This document shows positions 10,277 to 20,808 of a stretch of 64,000 bases of DNA, one piece after another. A program made the position numbers and the translations under genes. Source of the stretch: Pseudomonas taiwanensis (GTDB lineage Bacteria > Pseudomonadota > Gammaproteobacteria > Pseudomonadales > Pseudomonadaceae); NCBI RefSeq assembly GCF_013393345.1, contig NZ_QJRF01000061.1, forward strand, positions 1 to 64,000, written 5' to 3'. The notes under the pieces were generated by a model. It did no database searches. It was not told the origin of the DNA and saw nothing but the letters and a program-made list of their open reading frames with translations. Within the stretch, counting starts at the first letter, position 1; each line of letters begins with the position of its first letter.

Positions 10277-10363
10277 CGTACACCTTCGCAAGAATCCAGA
10301 ACCTGCCCTGCGCCCAGCCTTCCCTTCAGGAAGCTGTACCCCAGAAAATAGAGGTCCCTTCAG

Positions 10364-11506
10364 ATGCCCATGAAGCCAGCCTTTGCCGCCTTGGTTTCCG
10401 CCATCGCACTGGCCACGCTCGTCCTCACCGGCTGCCAGGAAGCCTCGGCTCCCCCGCCCGCCCAGACGCCCAAGGTCGGCGTCGTGACCCTGCAACCCCA
10501 GAGCTTCACCCTGACCACCGAGCTCCCCGGCCGCACCAGCGCCTATCGCATCGCCGAAGTACGTCCTCAGGTCGACGGCATCATCCAGAAGCGCCTGTTC
10601 ACCGAAGGCAGCGAGGTCAAGGCCGGCCAGCAGCTCTATCAGATCGACCCGTCCGTCTACACCGCCACCTTCAAGAGCGCCCAGGCCAGCCTGGCCTCGG
10701 CGCAGTCCCTGGCGGACCGCTACAAGGACCTGGTCAGCGACCAGGCTGTGAGCAAGCAGGCCTATGACGAGTCCCAGGCCGCCCGCCTGCAGGCCGAGGC
10801 CGCGCTGGAGAAGGCCAAGATCGACCTGCGCTACACCAAGGTGCTGGCCCCCATTTCCGGACGTGTCGGCCGCTCGGCGGTCACCGAAGGCGCGCTGGTG
10901 AACAATGGCCAGACCCTGGCCATGGCCACTATCCAGCAGCTCGACCCGATCTACGTCGACGTGACCCAATCCACCAAGGACCTGCTGCGCCTGCGTCGGG
11001 AAATGGCCGAAGGCCAACTGGAAAAAGCCGGTGCGAGCGGCGCCAGGGTTTCCCTGTTGCTCGAAGACGGCAGCGAGTACCCGCACAAGGGCAGCCTGGA
11101 GTTCTCCGAAGTCTCGGTAGACGAAGGCACCGGCTCGGTGACCGTGCGCGCGGTCTTCCCCAACCCGGAGCACACCCTGCTGCCGGGCATGTTTGTCCAC
11201 GCCCGACTGGGCTCGGCGGTGAAGCAGGAAGCCATCCTCGCACCGCAGCAAGGCGTGACCCGCGACCTCAAGGGCCAGGCCACCGCCATGGTGGTGAATG
11301 CCGAGAACAAGGTCGAGCTGCGTCACCTGAAGGCCGAGCGCACCGTCGGCGACCGCTGGCTGGTGATCGAAGGCCTCAACCCCGGCGACCGCCTGATTAC
11401 CGAAGGCCTGCAGTTCGTGCGTCCGGGCGTCGAAGTGAATGCTGCGCCGGCAACCAACGTGGCAGCCCAGCAACCTGCGGGCGACAACCTGGCCAAGAGC
11501 CACTGA
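10364..11506 (+). CDS. ttgA: RND efflux periplasmic adaptor lipoprotein
   Basis: Membrane fusion protein of the TtgABC (MexAB-OprM type) multidrug pump. The 380 residues start with a lipoprotein signal peptide ending in the lipobox LTGC with the acylated cysteine at residue 24. Then follow the barrel-sandwich hybrid (AEVRPQVDGIIQKRLFTEGSEVKAGQ is split around the hairpin), the alpha-hairpin (about 95-140), and the beta-barrel and membrane-proximal domains. AGAGG precedes the ATG. It is first in an operon whose genes are 11 bases apart (A-B) and overlapping (B-C). Confidence 0.93.
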   Translation: MPMKPAFAALVSAIALATLVLTGCQEASAPPPAQTPKVGVVTLQPQSFTLTTELPGRTSAYRIAEVRPQVDGIIQKRLFTEGSEVKAGQQLYQIDPSVYTATFKSAQASLASAQSLADRYKDLVSDQAVSKQAYDESQAARLQAEAALEKAKIDLRYTKVLAPISGRVGRSAVTEGALVNNGQTLAMATIQQLDPIYVDVTQSTKDLLRLRREMAEGQLEKAGASGARVSLLLEDGSEYPHKGSLEFSEVSVDEGTGSVTVRAVFPNPEHTLLPGMFVHARLGSAVKQEAILAPQQGVTRDLKGQATAMVVNAENKVELRHLKAERTVGDRWLVIEGLNPGDRLITEGLQFVRPGVEVNAAPATNVAAQQPAGDNLAKSH

Positions 11507-11517
11507 GGAGCCCTTAG

Positions 11518-14500
11518 ATGTCGAGATTCTTCATCGATCGCCCAATCTTCGCCTGGGTGATCGCGCTGGTGATCATGCTCGCCGGCGGCCTGTCGATCCT
11601 CAAGTTGCCGATCAACCAGTACCCCAGCATCGCCGCACCGGCAGTGGGCATCCAGGTCAGCTACCCCGGTGCCTCGGCGCAGACGGTGCAGGACACCGTG
11701 GTGCAGATCATCGAGCAACAGCTCAATGGCATCGACGGCCTGCGCTACATCTCCTCGGAGAGCAACTCCGACGGCAGCATGACCATCACCGCCACCTTCG
11801 AGCAGGGCACCAACCCTGACATCGCCCAGGTGCAGGTGCAGAACAAGCTCCAGTTGGCCACCCCGCTGCTGCCGCAGGAAGTGCAGCAGCAAGGCATCCG
11901 CGTGACCAAGGCAGTGAAGAACTTCCTGCTGGTCATCGGCGTCGTCTCCGAAGACGGCAGCATGGACAAGAACGACCTGGCCAACTACATCGTCTCCAAC
12001 ATCCAGGACCCGATCTCACGGACCAAGGGCGTGGGTGACTTCCAGGTGTTCGGCGCCCAATACGCCATGCGTATCTGGCTGGACCCGGCGCGGCTGAACA
12101 ACTACCAGCTGACCCCGGTGGACGTGAAGACCGCCATCCAGTCGCAAAACGTACAGATTTCCTCCGGCCAGCTCGGCGGCCTGCCCGCCTCCCCCGGCAC
12201 CCAGCTCAACGCCACCATCATCGGCAAGACGCGCCTGCAGACGCCGGAGCAGTTCGGCGAAATCCTCCTGAAAGTGAATCGCGACGGCTCCCAGGTACGC
12301 CTGCGTGACGTGGCGAAGATCGAGCTGGGCGGCGAGAACTACAGCATCAGCGCGCAGTTCAACGGCAAGCCGGCTTCCGGCATGGCGATCAAACTCGCCA
12401 CTGGCGCCAACGCCCTGGACACCGCCAAGGCGATCCGCGAGACCGTCAAGCAACTGGAACCCTTCATGCCCGCCGGGATGAAGGTGGTCTTCCCCTATGA
12501 CACCACCCCGGTGGTTTCCGCCTCCATCGAAGGCGTGATCCACACCCTGGGCGAAGCCATCGTCCTGGTGTTCCTGGTGATGTTCCTGTTCCTGCAGAAC
12601 TTCCGCGCCACCATCATCCCGACCCTTGCGGTGCCGGTTGTGCTGCTCGGCACCTTCGGCGTGCTGGCGATGTTCGGCTTCACCATCAACACCCTGACCA
12701 TGTTCGCCATGGTGCTCGCCATCGGCCTGCTGGTGGACGACGCCATAGTCGTCGTAGAAAACGTCGAGCGGGTGATGGCCGAGGAAGGCCTCTCGCCGCT
12801 GGAAGCCACGCGCAAATCCATGGGCCAGATCCAGGGCGCGCTGGTGGGTATCGCCCTTGTGCTCTCGGCGGTGTTCCTGCCGATGGCCTTCTTCGGTGGC
12901 TCCACGGGCGTGATCTACAAGCAGTTCTCCATCACCATCGTCTCGGCCATGGCCCTGTCGGTACTGGTGGCGCTGATCTTCACCCCGGCCCTGTGTGCCA
13001 CCCTGCTCAAGCCCATCGCCAAGGGCCACCACGAGAAGCGCGGCTTCTTCGGCTGGTTCAACCGCAGCTTCGACCGCAGCGTGCAGAGCTACGAGCGCGG
13101 CGTGCGCGGCGTGCTCAAGCGCAAGGCGCCCTACCTGATGCTCTACGTGGTGATCCTGGTCGCCATGGGCTGGCTGTTCACCCGCATCCCCACCGCCTTC
13201 CTCCCCGAGGAAGACCAGGGCGTGCTCTTCGCCCAGGTGCAGACCCCGTCCGGCGCCAGCGCCGAGCGTACCCAGGTGGTCGTGGACCAGATGCGCGAAT
13301 ACCTGCTGGACCAGGAGAAGGACACCGTGAAGTCCGTGTTCACCGTCACCGGCTTCAACTTTGCCGGTCGCGGCCAGAGCTCGGGCATGGCCTTCATCAT
13401 GCTCAAGCCGTGGGAAGAGCGCACTGCGGAAGGCCAGAGCGTGTTCGACCTGGCTCAGCGTGCGCAGAAGCACTTCTTCAGCTTCCGCGATGCGATGGTC
13501 TTCGCCTTCGCCCCACCGGCGGTGATGGAGCTGGGCAACGCCACCGGTTTCAACCTGTTCCTGCAGGACCGCGCCGGTGTCGGCCACGAGGCGCTCAACG
13601 CCGCCCGTGACCAGTTCCTCGAACTGGCGGCGAAAGACCCGGTGCTCAACCGCGTGCGTGCCAACGGCCTGCGCGACGAGCCCCAGTACCAGCTGCAGAT
13701 CGACGACGAGAAGGCGCGTGCCCACGGCATTTCCCTGTCCGACATCAACAACACCGTGTCCATCGCCTGGGGCGCCAGCTACGTCAACGACTTCATCGAC
13801 CGTGGCCGGGTGAAGAAGGTCTACCTGCAAGGCGAACCCGAAGCGCGGATGAACCCGGAAGACCTCAACAAGTGGTACGTGCGCAACGACAAGGGCCAGA
13901 TGGTGCCGTTCAGCGCCTTTGCCAGCGGCGAATGGACCTACGGCGCGCCCAAGCTGGCCCGCTACAACGGCGTGCCGGCGGTGGAAATCCTCGGCGAGGC
14001 GGCACCGGGCCACAGCTCGGGTGAAGCCATGGCCGCCGTGGAAGAGATCGCCAAGCAGTTGCCGGCGGGCGTCGGCTACTCCTGGACCGGCCTCTCCTAC
14101 GAGGAACGCCTGTCCGGTTCCCAGGCCCCGGCCCTCTACGCGCTGTCGCTGCTGGTGGTGTTCCTCTGCCTGGCGGCGCTGTACGAGAGCTGGTCGATTC
14201 CGTTCTCGGTGATGCTGGTGGTGCCGCTGGGTGTGATCGGCGCGCTGATGTTCACCAGCCTGCGCGGCCTGTCCAACGACGTGTTCTTCCAGGTCGGCCT
14301 GCTCACCACCATCGGCCTCTCGGCGAAGAACGCGATCCTCATCGTCGAGTTCGCCAAGGAGCTGCACGAGCAGGGCAAGAGCCTGTTCGAAGCCGCCGTG
14401 GAAGCCTGCCGCATGCGCCTGCGCCCGATCATCATGACCTCGCTGGCGTTCATCCTCGGCGTGGTGCCCCTGGCCATCTCCAACGGCGCCGGCTCCGGCA

Positions 14501-14652
14501 GCCAGCACGCCATTGGTACCGGCGTGATCGGCGGCATGCTCACCGCGACCGTCCTGGCCATCTTCTGGGTGCCGCTGTTCTACGTGCTGGTCTGCTCGCT
14601 GTTCAAGGACAAGGCGAGCAAGGCTGCGATCAAGAAGGAGGCCCTGCAGTGA
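11518..14652 (+). CDS. ttgB: RND multidrug efflux transporter
   Basis: Inner-membrane proton antiporter that drives drug export. At 1044 residues it has the full HAE1-RND layout: TM1 near residue 10, a periplasmic pore/docking region, TM2-TM6, a second large loop, and TM7-TM12. Proton-relay residues are visible: the double aspartate in [16 protein letters not shown] (TM4) and the lysine in [16 protein letters not shown] (TM10). The start ATG lies 11 bases after ttgA. Homology to MexB/AcrB is clear; the substrate range is inferred. Confidence 0.95.
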   Translation: MSRFFIDRPIFAWVIALVIMLAGGLSILKLPINQYPSIAAPAVGIQVSYPGASAQTVQDTVVQIIEQQLNGIDGLRYISSESNSDGSMTITATFEQGTNPDIAQVQVQNKLQLATPLLPQEVQQQGIRVTKAVKNFLLVIGVVSEDGSMDKNDLANYIVSNIQDPISRTKGVGDFQVFGAQYAMRIWLDPARLNNYQLTPVDVKTAIQSQNVQISSGQLGGLPASPGTQLNATIIGKTRLQTPEQFGEILLKVNRDGSQVRLRDVAKIELGGENYSISAQFNGKPASGMAIKLATGANALDTAKAIRETVKQLEPFMPAGMKVVFPYDTTPVVSASIEGVIHTLGEAIVLVFLVMFLFLQNFRATIIPTLAVPVVLLGTFGVLAMFGFTINTLTMFAMVLAIGLLVDDAIVVVENVERVMAEEGLSPLEATRKSMGQIQGALVGIALVLSAVFLPMAFFGGSTGVIYKQFSITIVSAMALSVLVALIFTPALCATLLKPIAKGHHEKRGFFGWFNRSFDRSVQSYERGVRGVLKRKAPYLMLYVVILVAMGWLFTRIPTAFLPEEDQGVLFAQVQTPSGASAERTQVVVDQMREYLLDQEKDTVKSVFTVTGFNFAGRGQSSGMAFIMLKPWEERTAEGQSVFDLAQRAQKHFFSFRDAMVFAFAPPAVMELGNATGFNLFLQDRAGVGHEALNAARDQFLELAAKDPVLNRVRANGLRDEPQYQLQIDDEKARAHGISLSDINNTVSIAWGASYVNDFIDRGRVKKVYLQGEPEARMNPEDLNKWYVRNDKGQMVPFSAFASGEWTYGAPKLARYNGVPAVEILGEAAPGHSSGEAMAAVEEIAKQLPAGVGYSWTGLSYEERLSGSQAPALYALSLLVVFLCLAALYESWSIPFSVMLVVPLGVIGALMFTSLRGLSNDVFFQVGLLTTIGLSAKNAILIVEFAKELHEQGKSLFEAAVEACRMRLRPIIMTSLAFILGVVPLAISNGAGSGSQHAIGTGVIGGMLTATVLAIFWVPLFYVLVCSLFKDKASKAAIKKEALQ

Positions 14653-16082
14653 GGCGTTCCCTGATGTCCCTGACCATCGCCGCGACCCTGCTCGGTGGCT
14701 GCTCCATGATCCCCGACTACCAGCGCCCGGAAGCGCCGGTGGAGGCCGACTGGCCCCAGGGGGAGGCGTACAGCGACGGTGCGGCCCAGGTGAGTACCGC
14801 CGCCGCCGACCTCGACTGGAACGCGTTCTTCCAGGACCCGGCGCTGCGCCAACTGGTGCAGCTCGCCCTGGACAACAACCGCGACCTGCGCACCGCCGCG
14901 CTGAACGTCGAGGCCTATCGCGCGCTCTATCGCATCCAGCGCTCCGAGTTGTTCCCCAGCATCTCGGCCGACGGCGGCGCCACCCGCCAGCGCACTCCCG
15001 GCATCATGAGCCAGAGCGGCCAGGCCGACACCAGCAGCAGCTACAGCGCCACCCTCGGCACCAACGCCTGGGAACTGGACTTCTTCGGCCGCCTGCGCAG
15101 CCTCAACGAGCAGGCCCTGGAACAGTACTTCGCCACCGAACAGGCGCGCCGCAGCACCCAGATCAGCCTGGTGGCCTCGGTGGCCACCGCCTATCTGGAC
15201 TGGCAGGCCGACCAGGCCCTGCTGCAGCTGACCCGCGACACCCTCAAGACCTATCAGGAAAGCTACGCCCTCACCAAACGCAGCTTCGACGTGGGCGTCG
15301 CCGATGCCCTGGCCCTGAGCCAGGCGCGCACCGCCGTGGAAAGCGCCCAGGTCAGCCTGGCGCAGTACACCCGTCTCGTGGCCCAGGACCGCAACGCCCT
15401 GACCCAGTTGGTGGGCACCGGCATTCCGGCGGACCTGCCCAGGGGCCTGGCGCTGGACGCCGACCTGCTGGCCGAAGTACCGCCGGGCTTGCCCTCCGAG
15501 CTGCTGCAACGCCGCCCGGACGTGGTCCAGGCCGAGCACCTGCTGAAGTCGGCCAACGCCAATATCGGCGCGGCGCGTGCGGCCTTCTTCCCCAGCGTCA
15601 GCCTGACCGCGAACGCCGGCACCATGAGCAACGAGTTGTCCGGCCTGTTCGATGCCGGCTCGGGCAGTTGGCTGTTCCAGCCGAGCATCAGCCTGCCGAT
15701 CTTCACCGCCGGCCGCCTGAAGGCGAACCTCGACTACACCGAGCTGCAGAAGGACATCCAGGTCGCGCAGTACGAGAAGGCCATCCAGGTCGCCTTCCAG
15801 GAAGTCGCCGACGGCCTCGCCGCGCGTACGACCTACCAGCACCAACTGGATTCCCAGCGCGCACTGGTGAAGACCACCGAGGAGTACTACCGCCTCGCCG
15901 AGCGCCGCTACCGCACCGGTGTCGACAGCTACCTGACCCTGCTGGACGCCCAGCGCCAGCTGTTCAGCGCCCGCCAGCAACTGATCGGCGACCGCCTCAA
16001 CCAGTTGGCCAGCGAAGTGAACCTGTACAAGGCCCTTGGCGGCGGCTGGAAAGAACAAGGGGAACATTCCCCGAACGCTTGA
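14649..16082 (+). CDS. ttgC: RND efflux outer membrane channel lipoprotein (OprM type)
   Basis: Outer-membrane exit duct of the TtgABC pump, 477 residues. It starts with GTG inside GTGA, overlapping the ttgB stop by four bases, which implies translational coupling. The signal peptide ends in the lipobox LLGGC (Cys18), so the mature protein is lipid-anchored like OprM. Two tandem OEP repeats make up the rest, with the conserved [14 protein letters not shown] and [12 protein letters not shown] segments. A strong terminator follows at 16124-16158. Confidence 0.93.
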   Translation: MRRSLMSLTIAATLLGGCSMIPDYQRPEAPVEADWPQGEAYSDGAAQVSTAAADLDWNAFFQDPALRQLVQLALDNNRDLRTAALNVEAYRALYRIQRSELFPSISADGGATRQRTPGIMSQSGQADTSSSYSATLGTNAWELDFFGRLRSLNEQALEQYFATEQARRSTQISLVASVATAYLDWQADQALLQLTRDTLKTYQESYALTKRSFDVGVADALALSQARTAVESAQVSLAQYTRLVAQDRNALTQLVGTGIPADLPRGLALDADLLAEVPPGLPSELLQRRPDVVQAEHLLKSANANIGAARAAFFPSVSLTANAGTMSNELSGLFDAGSGSWLFQPSISLPIFTAGRLKANLDYTELQKDIQVAQYEKAIQVAFQEVADGLAARTTYQHQLDSQRALVKTTEEYYRLAERRYRTGVDSYLTLLDAQRQLFSARQQLIGDRLNQLASEVNLYKALGGGWKEQGEHSPNA

Positions 16083-16123
16083 TCCGCGACTCCCCAATCC
16101 TCACGGACGAGGAATCCACGCGG

Positions 16124-16158
16124 CGCCCCTGCCCTTCTTGGCGGGGGCGTATTTTTTT
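16124..16158 (+). terminator. Rho-independent terminator of ttgABC
   Basis: Ten-base-pair stem (CGCCCCTGCC with GGCGGGGGCG, one G-U pair), six-base loop, then TATTTTTTT. It stands 42 bases after the ttgC stop. Confidence 0.9.
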
Positions 16159-16202
16159 GGGACTCCAGGTTTGCGCGCGGTGCCACATCCCATTTCACGA
16201 TT

Positions 16203-16245
16203 GGCAGGACTGCGTCCTGCATAGCGATTGAAATCGCCCCCACAA
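16203..16245. repeat. Half family B repeat
   Basis: Contains GGCAGGACTGCGTCCTGC followed by AGCGATTGAAATCGCCCCCAC, one arm of family B. The surrounding gap (16083-16442) otherwise holds only the ttgABC terminator and the unrecognised promoter region of the next small gene. Confidence 0.65.
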
Positions 16246-16442
16246 AGGGATGCCCGGCTCTCCGGCACGAGGGCCAAAAACGGGCATGAACCTCGGAAAT
16301 ACCCATGCCAATCAAGGCCTTGCAAACGCCCATCGGTCAACTTTTCGGCCATCCGTCAGGCTATCCACGCCAGCCGTAATAATCGCCGATGCTGTTCGTC
16401 CAACTCGTGGGGAGGCGAGCCAGGAACAAGAGGAAACGACAA

Positions 16443-16739
16443 ATGAAATCCACACTCACCACAATGACCCTCAGCGGCCTTCTGGCCCTGGCGGCGACAA
16501 CGGGACCGGGCACTGCCCTGGCGGAGAATGGAAGCGACCGCCTGGACGAGTTCCGGATGCGCAACGAGCAAGTCCTGCAGATGAGGGAGGACTCCAGCGA
16601 GCGCTTCACACGAATGGTCGAGGAACAACCCACCGCGTCTGGCCGTAGCTATGAGGACGAAGAGGCGTACTCGGGCGAGCGGCAAATGCCGAAATACCAA
16701 TCGTGGATTCAACAGCAGCGAGTCGAATTCGGTAAGTAA
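16443..16739 (+). CDS. Small secreted protein of unknown function
   Basis: 98 residues starting MKSTLTTMTLSGLLALAATT, a signal peptide with a probable cleavage after TALA. The mature part is charged and hydrophilic (DRLDEFRMRNEQVLQMREDSSERF), probably helical, with no recognised domain. The ATG at 16443 is preceded by AGAGGAAACGACAA; a more distal ATG at 16389 would add a basic stretch before the signal peptide and is rejected. It is monocistronic. The next 300 bases to lapG hold a hairpin-forming GCGCA/TGCGC region at about 16749-16790 and nothing else I can name. Confidence 0.6.
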   Translation: MKSTLTTMTLSGLLALAATTGPGTALAENGSDRLDEFRMRNEQVLQMREDSSERFTRMVEEQPTASGRSYEDEEAYSGERQMPKYQSWIQQQRVEFGK

Positions 16740-17039
16740 CCGATGACTCCCCGCCCGTCGGACGTGCGCAGTCTTGCGCCGCCGGCGGGCAGAAAAAGAC
16801 CCCACTTTCCGACAACCGGCCAGCGCCTCCAGGCGCCCGATCCAGAGCTGTCCTGACTGCCTCGAGCTCTCCCAGCCCCTGCCGCGCATCCCCTGCCGCT
16901 TGCGGCACCGACCGTCCTGATCCTAGTGTGTCAACATCCCTGAACCGGCGGAGGGTTTCCTCTATGCCGGTGATTCGCTCAACGGATTGATCCACCGCAG
17001 AACCCGGCCCCGGCCGCTTTCCCCTGGAGAGTCAAACCG

Positions 17040-17738
17040 TTGCAGAAGCCCGCCTCTCGCCGCTTCGGCGTCCCCCTGTCCTGGCAATTGCTCACGCTCG
17101 CCCTTTTCAGCGGCAGCCTGCTATTGAGTGCCGGGGACGCCAGGGCCGCCTGGAGCGCCGACCCCGTGCTGCGCAAGGCGGAAAAGCGCTACGGTCGCAG
17201 CGGCCCGGCGAAGGATCGCCTCCAGGCCTGGCATGACCTGTTGGAAACCGGTCGCCGCCTGACTGAACGACAGCAGCTCGAGGCCGTCAACCGCCAGTTC
17301 AATCGTCAGGTGCGCTTCACCGACGACAGCGCCCTCTGGCAACGCCGCGACTACTGGGCCACGCCCGTGGAAACCCTGGCCAAGGGCGCCGGGGACTGTG
17401 AAGACTTCGCCCTGGCCAAATACTTCACCCTGCTGCAACTGGGCGTCGCTCCGGACAAGCTGCGCATCACCTATGCGCGCGCCCTGGAGCTGAACCAGGC
17501 GCACATGGTGGTGACCTATCACGAAACCCCGGACGCAGAGCCCCTGGTCCTCGACAACCTGGTGGACGACATCCTCCCCGCGTCCCGGCGCAAGGACCTG
17601 GCCCTGCGCTACGCCTTCGATGCCGACGGGCTTTACACCTTGAAGGGCGGCGCGCCCAGACGCGTCGGCAATACCACCGAACTGCCGTTCTGGCAGAGTC
17701 TGCTGGCGCGCATGGAGCGGGAAGGCTTCGTGCTGTAA
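17040..17738 (+). CDS. lapG: Transglutaminase-like cysteine protease, LapG type
   Basis: Periplasmic protease of the BTLCP family; LapG clips large RTX adhesins (LapA type) from the cell surface when c-di-GMP is low. The 232 residues start with a membrane/signal segment at about 15-36. A catalytic triad fits Cys120 (GAGDCEDFA), His155 (NQAHMVV) and Asp172 (LDNLVDD), with the His-Asp spacing of 17 as in known LapG. The start is a TTG with GGAG nearby; no better ATG is seen. The usual partner lapD and the adhesin are not adjacent, which is unusual. The gene converges on the DHH gene with 18 bases between. Confidence 0.8.
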   Translation: MQKPASRRFGVPLSWQLLTLALFSGSLLLSAGDARAAWSADPVLRKAEKRYGRSGPAKDRLQAWHDLLETGRRLTERQQLEAVNRQFNRQVRFTDDSALWQRRDYWATPVETLAKGAGDCEDFALAKYFTLLQLGVAPDKLRITYARALELNQAHMVVTYHETPDAEPLVLDNLVDDILPASRRKDLALRYAFDADGLYTLKGGAPRRVGNTTELPFWQSLLARMEREGFVL

Positions 17739-17756
17739 CCACGGCGCCTCTCCTAA

Positions 17757-18725
17757 CTACTGGTAGCTCCCCAGGAATGCATCGGCGAACACCTGCAACG
17801 ACGCGGCCGGCAAACGGTTGATGCCAGCCGCGCGTTTGCGTCCTCCTCCGGTTGCGAAGCCCCGGCAGAAAGCGTCCGCTTCCAGGCTGGCGTCGGCCGG
17901 TACTCGCAGGCTGAAGGTCCAGTCCCCATCGGCTCGCGCACTCAGCAGGCCCAATGCCCGCCGCGGGTCCCGCGCTGCCAACTGGTTGGCCAGCACCCCG
18001 CTGACCCGCCGCGCCCAGGGTTCTGCCGGTAAGCGATAGAGCGTCGCGCCCTCCCCCGTCTGCCAGGGCTCGAGACGCGCCGCAGCCGCCATGTCGGCGC
18101 CGTACCCCTCACGCAAGCAGGCGAAGCTGGGGCTCTGCCGGATGAAGTCCAACGGATCGTCGTAGGGCGCCAGCTCCACCGCCAGCGCCAGCGGGTCGAA
18201 ATGCAAATCGTCCAGGCTGTCGCCATAGGCGTTGTAGTTCAGCAGTTGGCCCAGCTCTGCCAGCGCCTCGATATCCACCGCGCGCAGGCCATGACGCTCG
18301 GCCAGCGCCCTGGCCGGCCCGGCCATGCCGTCACCGAAGGCCGCCGCCACCGCCCAGCGATGGAACTGCCCCGCGAGGAAGCGATCCACCAGCAGGCTGG
18401 TGCAGACATCTGACGCCGTGTCGATGAAGGACTCGAACGCCGGGTGCTCAGGCAATTCACCCGCGAAGTGGTGATCGAAGTAGCGGACTCGGGCACCCGC
18501 ATCGAGCAGGCGCGCGACGTCCGACCGATTCTGCTCATGGGCAATGTCCAGCACCGTGACCCGCTCGCCTGGGCCGGCCTGCACTCGGTCGAGCAGGCCG
18601 ATATCACGCTTCACGCCGCTGACCAGGCGCACGCCTGCTTTCAGTTCTCCGGCGAGGCGCAATTGCTGCAAGGCGCAGAGTCCGTCCGCGTCGCCGTTGA
18701 AGGCGCAATGTTCGAGCATCTTCAT
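17757..18725 (-). CDS. DHH-family phosphoesterase
   Basis: Metal-dependent phosphoesterase of the DHH/DHHA1 superfamily, whose members act on nanoRNA, cyclic dinucleotides or other phosphodiesters. In its 322 residues motif I is NGDADGLCA (residues 10-18), the signature DHH lies in RYFDHHFAGE near residue 85, and the C-terminal DHHA1 glycine-rich motif is GGGRKRAAG near residue 300. It starts 10 bases after the SDR gene, so it may be the last gene of the DUF1214-sulfotransferase-SDR operon. The substrate is unknown; a link to PAP (the by-product of sulfotransfer, hydrolysed by some DHH enzymes) is an attractive guess. Confidence 0.75.
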   Translation of the reverse strand: MKMLEHCAFNGDADGLCALQQLRLAGELKAGVRLVSGVKRDIGLLDRVQAGPGERVTVLDIAHEQNRSDVARLLDAGARVRYFDHHFAGELPEHPAFESFIDTASDVCTSLLVDRFLAGQFHRWAVAAAFGDGMAGPARALAERHGLRAVDIEALAELGQLLNYNAYGDSLDDLHFDPLALAVELAPYDDPLDFIRQSPSFACLREGYGADMAAAARLEPWQTGEGATLYRLPAEPWARRVSGVLANQLAARDPRRALGLLSARADGDWTFSLRVPADASLEADAFCRGFATGGGRKRAAGINRLPAASLQVFADAFLGSYQ

Positions 18726-18735
18726 CCCCCCGCGC

Positions 18736-19524
18736 TCAGCGCATCAGCTCGCCGCCGTTGGCGTCCAGTTGCGCGCCGTTGATGGCGCTGGCGTAGTCGG
18801 AGACCAGGAACAACGCCGCGCGGGCGCATTCCTCGTCGCCCGGCATGCGGCCGCCGGGAATGCCCTGGCTGAACTCCGCACGCACCTGTTCCTCGCTGAC
18901 ACCGCGCGCGGCGGCAGCCTGGCGCACATGGGCCTGCACCGGCTCGCCCCACATCCAGCCACAGGCCAGGCCGTTCACCCGCAGGCCGTGCCCGGCGAGT
19001 TCGGCAGCCAGGTAGCGCACCGCCACTGCCAGGCTTCCCTTGGAAATTGCATAGGCGCCGCCCCCCGCGTAGGGCTTGAACACACCCAGGGTGCTGATCA
19101 TGGTGATGGCACCGGAGCGCTGCGCCTTCATCTGTGGCAGCACCGCACGGGTCAGGTGCAGCGAGCCGAACAGGTTTACCTCCAGGGCCTCCTGCAGCAG
19201 CGGGTCGGTGCAGCTTTCCAGGGATTCGAAACCGCCGTGGGCGTAAGCGCTGTTGACCAGGGCATCGATGCGTCCGAAACGTTCCACCGTTGCCGCCGCA
19301 AAGGCGCGGCAGGCCTCCGGGTTGCTCACATCGGTGGGCACCCACAGCACCTGGCAGTCGGTGCCCAGGTCATGGATGCGCTGTTCCGCCTCGCGCAGCC
19401 GCTCTTCATTGCGGGCGCAGATCGCCACGGCACGTGCGCCTTCGCGCGCCGCCTCCAGGGCGAGCTTGATACCCATACCCGGGCCGATACCGGAGATCAT
19501 TACAACCTTGTCGTTCAGCAGCAT
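18736..19524 (-). CDS. SDR-family NAD(P)-dependent oxidoreductase (island SDR 1)
   Basis: Probable alcohol or ketone dehydrogenase of the classical short-chain type, 262 residues. The cofactor loop is GIGPGMG near the N-terminus and the catalytic Tyr-X3-Lys is in GGAYAISKGS, so it should be active. AAGGAC lies 8 bases before the ATG. It is 90 bases downstream of the sulfotransferase gene, separated by a family A repeat, and is probably the third gene of the operon led by DUF1214. It may make or remove the hydroxyl that the sulfotransferase uses (inference). Confidence 0.8.
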   Translation of the reverse strand: MLLNDKVVMISGIGPGMGIKLALEAAREGARAVAICARNEERLREAEQRIHDLGTDCQVLWVPTDVSNPEACRAFAAATVERFGRIDALVNSAYAHGGFESLESCTDPLLQEALEVNLFGSLHLTRAVLPQMKAQRSGAITMISTLGVFKPYAGGGAYAISKGSLAVAVRYLAAELAGHGLRVNGLACGWMWGEPVQAHVRQAAAARGVSEEQVRAEFSQGIPGGRMPGDEECARAALFLVSDYASAINGAQLDANGGELMR

Positions 19525-19559
19525 GTTCGTGTCCTTTTGTTGTTATCGATCTGCTTTTC

Positions 19560-19618
19560 GTAGGAGCGAGCTTGCTCGCGAATGGGAACTTCCTCTTCGC
19601 CAGCAAGCTGGCTCCTAC
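19560..19618. repeat. Family A repeat that supplies the sulfotransferase stop codon
   Basis: Complete inverted repeat GTAGGAGCGAGCTTGCTCGC to GCCAGCAAGCTGGCTCCTAC. Read on the minus strand, its outermost TAG is the stop codon of the upstream sulfotransferase gene. Confidence 0.85.
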
Positions 19619-20808
19619 ACAGAAGCACCAGCCAGGTAGCGGCTGCGGTAATCGCCGTAGTCGCGCTGCAGACGTGCGTCGTCGAGGCCGAAGGTGGCCG
19701 GGTCGTACTGGTGCGGGGCGCGCTGCTCGCGGCCATTGCGCGACAGCCAATCGGCCATCGCCGCACGCACCTCAGGCTTCAGTTCCAGGCCGGCAAAGCG
19801 ATAGATGCGTTCGGCCACGCCCAGCGGGTCGGTCACCGTGTCCTCGAAGTGCAGGTCGAAGAACGCGCTGGCCGGCCGCCCTTCGCGCACCGCCATGCTG
19901 TGGCGCAGGGCGCGGGCCATGCGGCTGTTCCACTGCTCGCCGACCTGGGCCGGGTCGGCCTGGTCGCTGTAGATCTGCCAGAGGGTGTGGATAAAGCTCG
20001 CCAGCGACGGAATGGTCTTGCCCGGGTCGCGATGGGTGAGGATCACCTGCGCCTTCGGGAAAACCTTCAGCAGGATTTCCAGGGTATGCAGGTGCTGCGG
20101 GCTCTTCAGCAGCCAGCGGCGTCCCGGTGCGATGCCACGACGCGCCTGCTGCCATTGCAGGAACTGCAGCATCTTCTTCAAGTACGCATAGACCTGGGTC
20201 TGGTCCTGGCGGTCGAGCCAGGCGGTGTAGGTCGGCACGTTGACGTAGGAATCCATGGCACAGAGGAAGGAGTGCTCCATGAGCATGAACTCCTCATCCG
20301 GCTGCTCGGCGTCCAGCGGATGGATCGCCAGAATCTGCGGCACGAACTCGATCATCGCCGCCACCTCGGCACGCGCCCGCTCGATCCGCACCTGCGGCCG
20401 CTCCAGGGTTTCGCCGTCCAGCGGCGCCGGGTAGCGGGTTTCCCACCACTGCGCCTTGCTGAACTGCGGGTCCACCGACAACAGCCGTTGCAGCAGCGTG
20501 GTGCCGGTGCGCGGCAGACCGACGATCACCAGCGGGTCGTCGATGGGCTGCTGGAGAATCTCCGGGTGACGCTTGCAGTGCTCCTCGATCACCAGGCGGT
20601 TCACCAGCTGCGCCACCAGCTTCTCCCTGAGCAGTGCCCGGCCCTGGGCAGACAGTTTGGCCTCTGCGTGCAGGGCATCGGCCAGCACCGCGAGGGCCTG
20701 GCGGTAGTCACCGGGGCCGAAGTCGTCGAGCCCGCCAGCGCGGCGGCTGGCTTCGTCCAGCAGGCTGTCCAGGGCGAAATCGTCACCGGCGGGAATGGGA
20801 CTGGTCAT
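19615..20808 (-). CDS. Sulfotransferase family protein
   Basis: Transfers sulfonate from PAPS to a hydroxyl or amine of an unknown acceptor. In its 397 residues the 5'-phosphosulfate loop is IVGLPRTGTTLLQRLL near residue 90-105 and the 3'-phosphate binding segment is LTHRDPGKTIPSLASF near residue 250. The start ATG overlaps the DUF1214 stop (ATGA), so translation is coupled. The PAPS supply genes cysD and cysNC lie 2 kb away and share the same upstream motif, which ties them into one regulon. The stop codon lies within a family A repeat. Small-molecule, not protein, acceptors are usual for this bacterial family (inference). Confidence 0.85.
   Translation of the reverse strand: MTSPIPAGDDFALDSLLDEASRRAGGLDDFGPGDYRQALAVLADALHAEAKLSAQGRALLREKLVAQLVNRLVIEEHCKRHPEILQQPIDDPLVIVGLPRTGTTLLQRLLSVDPQFSKAQWWETRYPAPLDGETLERPQVRIERARAEVAAMIEFVPQILAIHPLDAEQPDEEFMLMEHSFLCAMDSYVNVPTYTAWLDRQDQTQVYAYLKKMLQFLQWQQARRGIAPGRRWLLKSPQHLHTLEILLKVFPKAQVILTHRDPGKTIPSLASFIHTLWQIYSDQADPAQVGEQWNSRMARALRHSMAVREGRPASAFFDLHFEDTVTDPLGVAERIYRFAGLELKPEVRAAMADWLSRNGREQRAPHQYDPATFGLDDARLQRDYGDYRSRYLAGASV

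Noticed and set aside
12016..14508. Long open frame (830 codons) antisense to ttgB
   Set aside because: Rich in His, Gly, Ala, Glu and Gln with no domain; it mirrors the codon pattern of the conserved RND gene on the other strand, a common artefact in high-GC DNA.
14580..16097. Open frame of 505 codons antisense to ttgC
   Set aside because: Shadow frame; ttgC has full family features and a coupled start.
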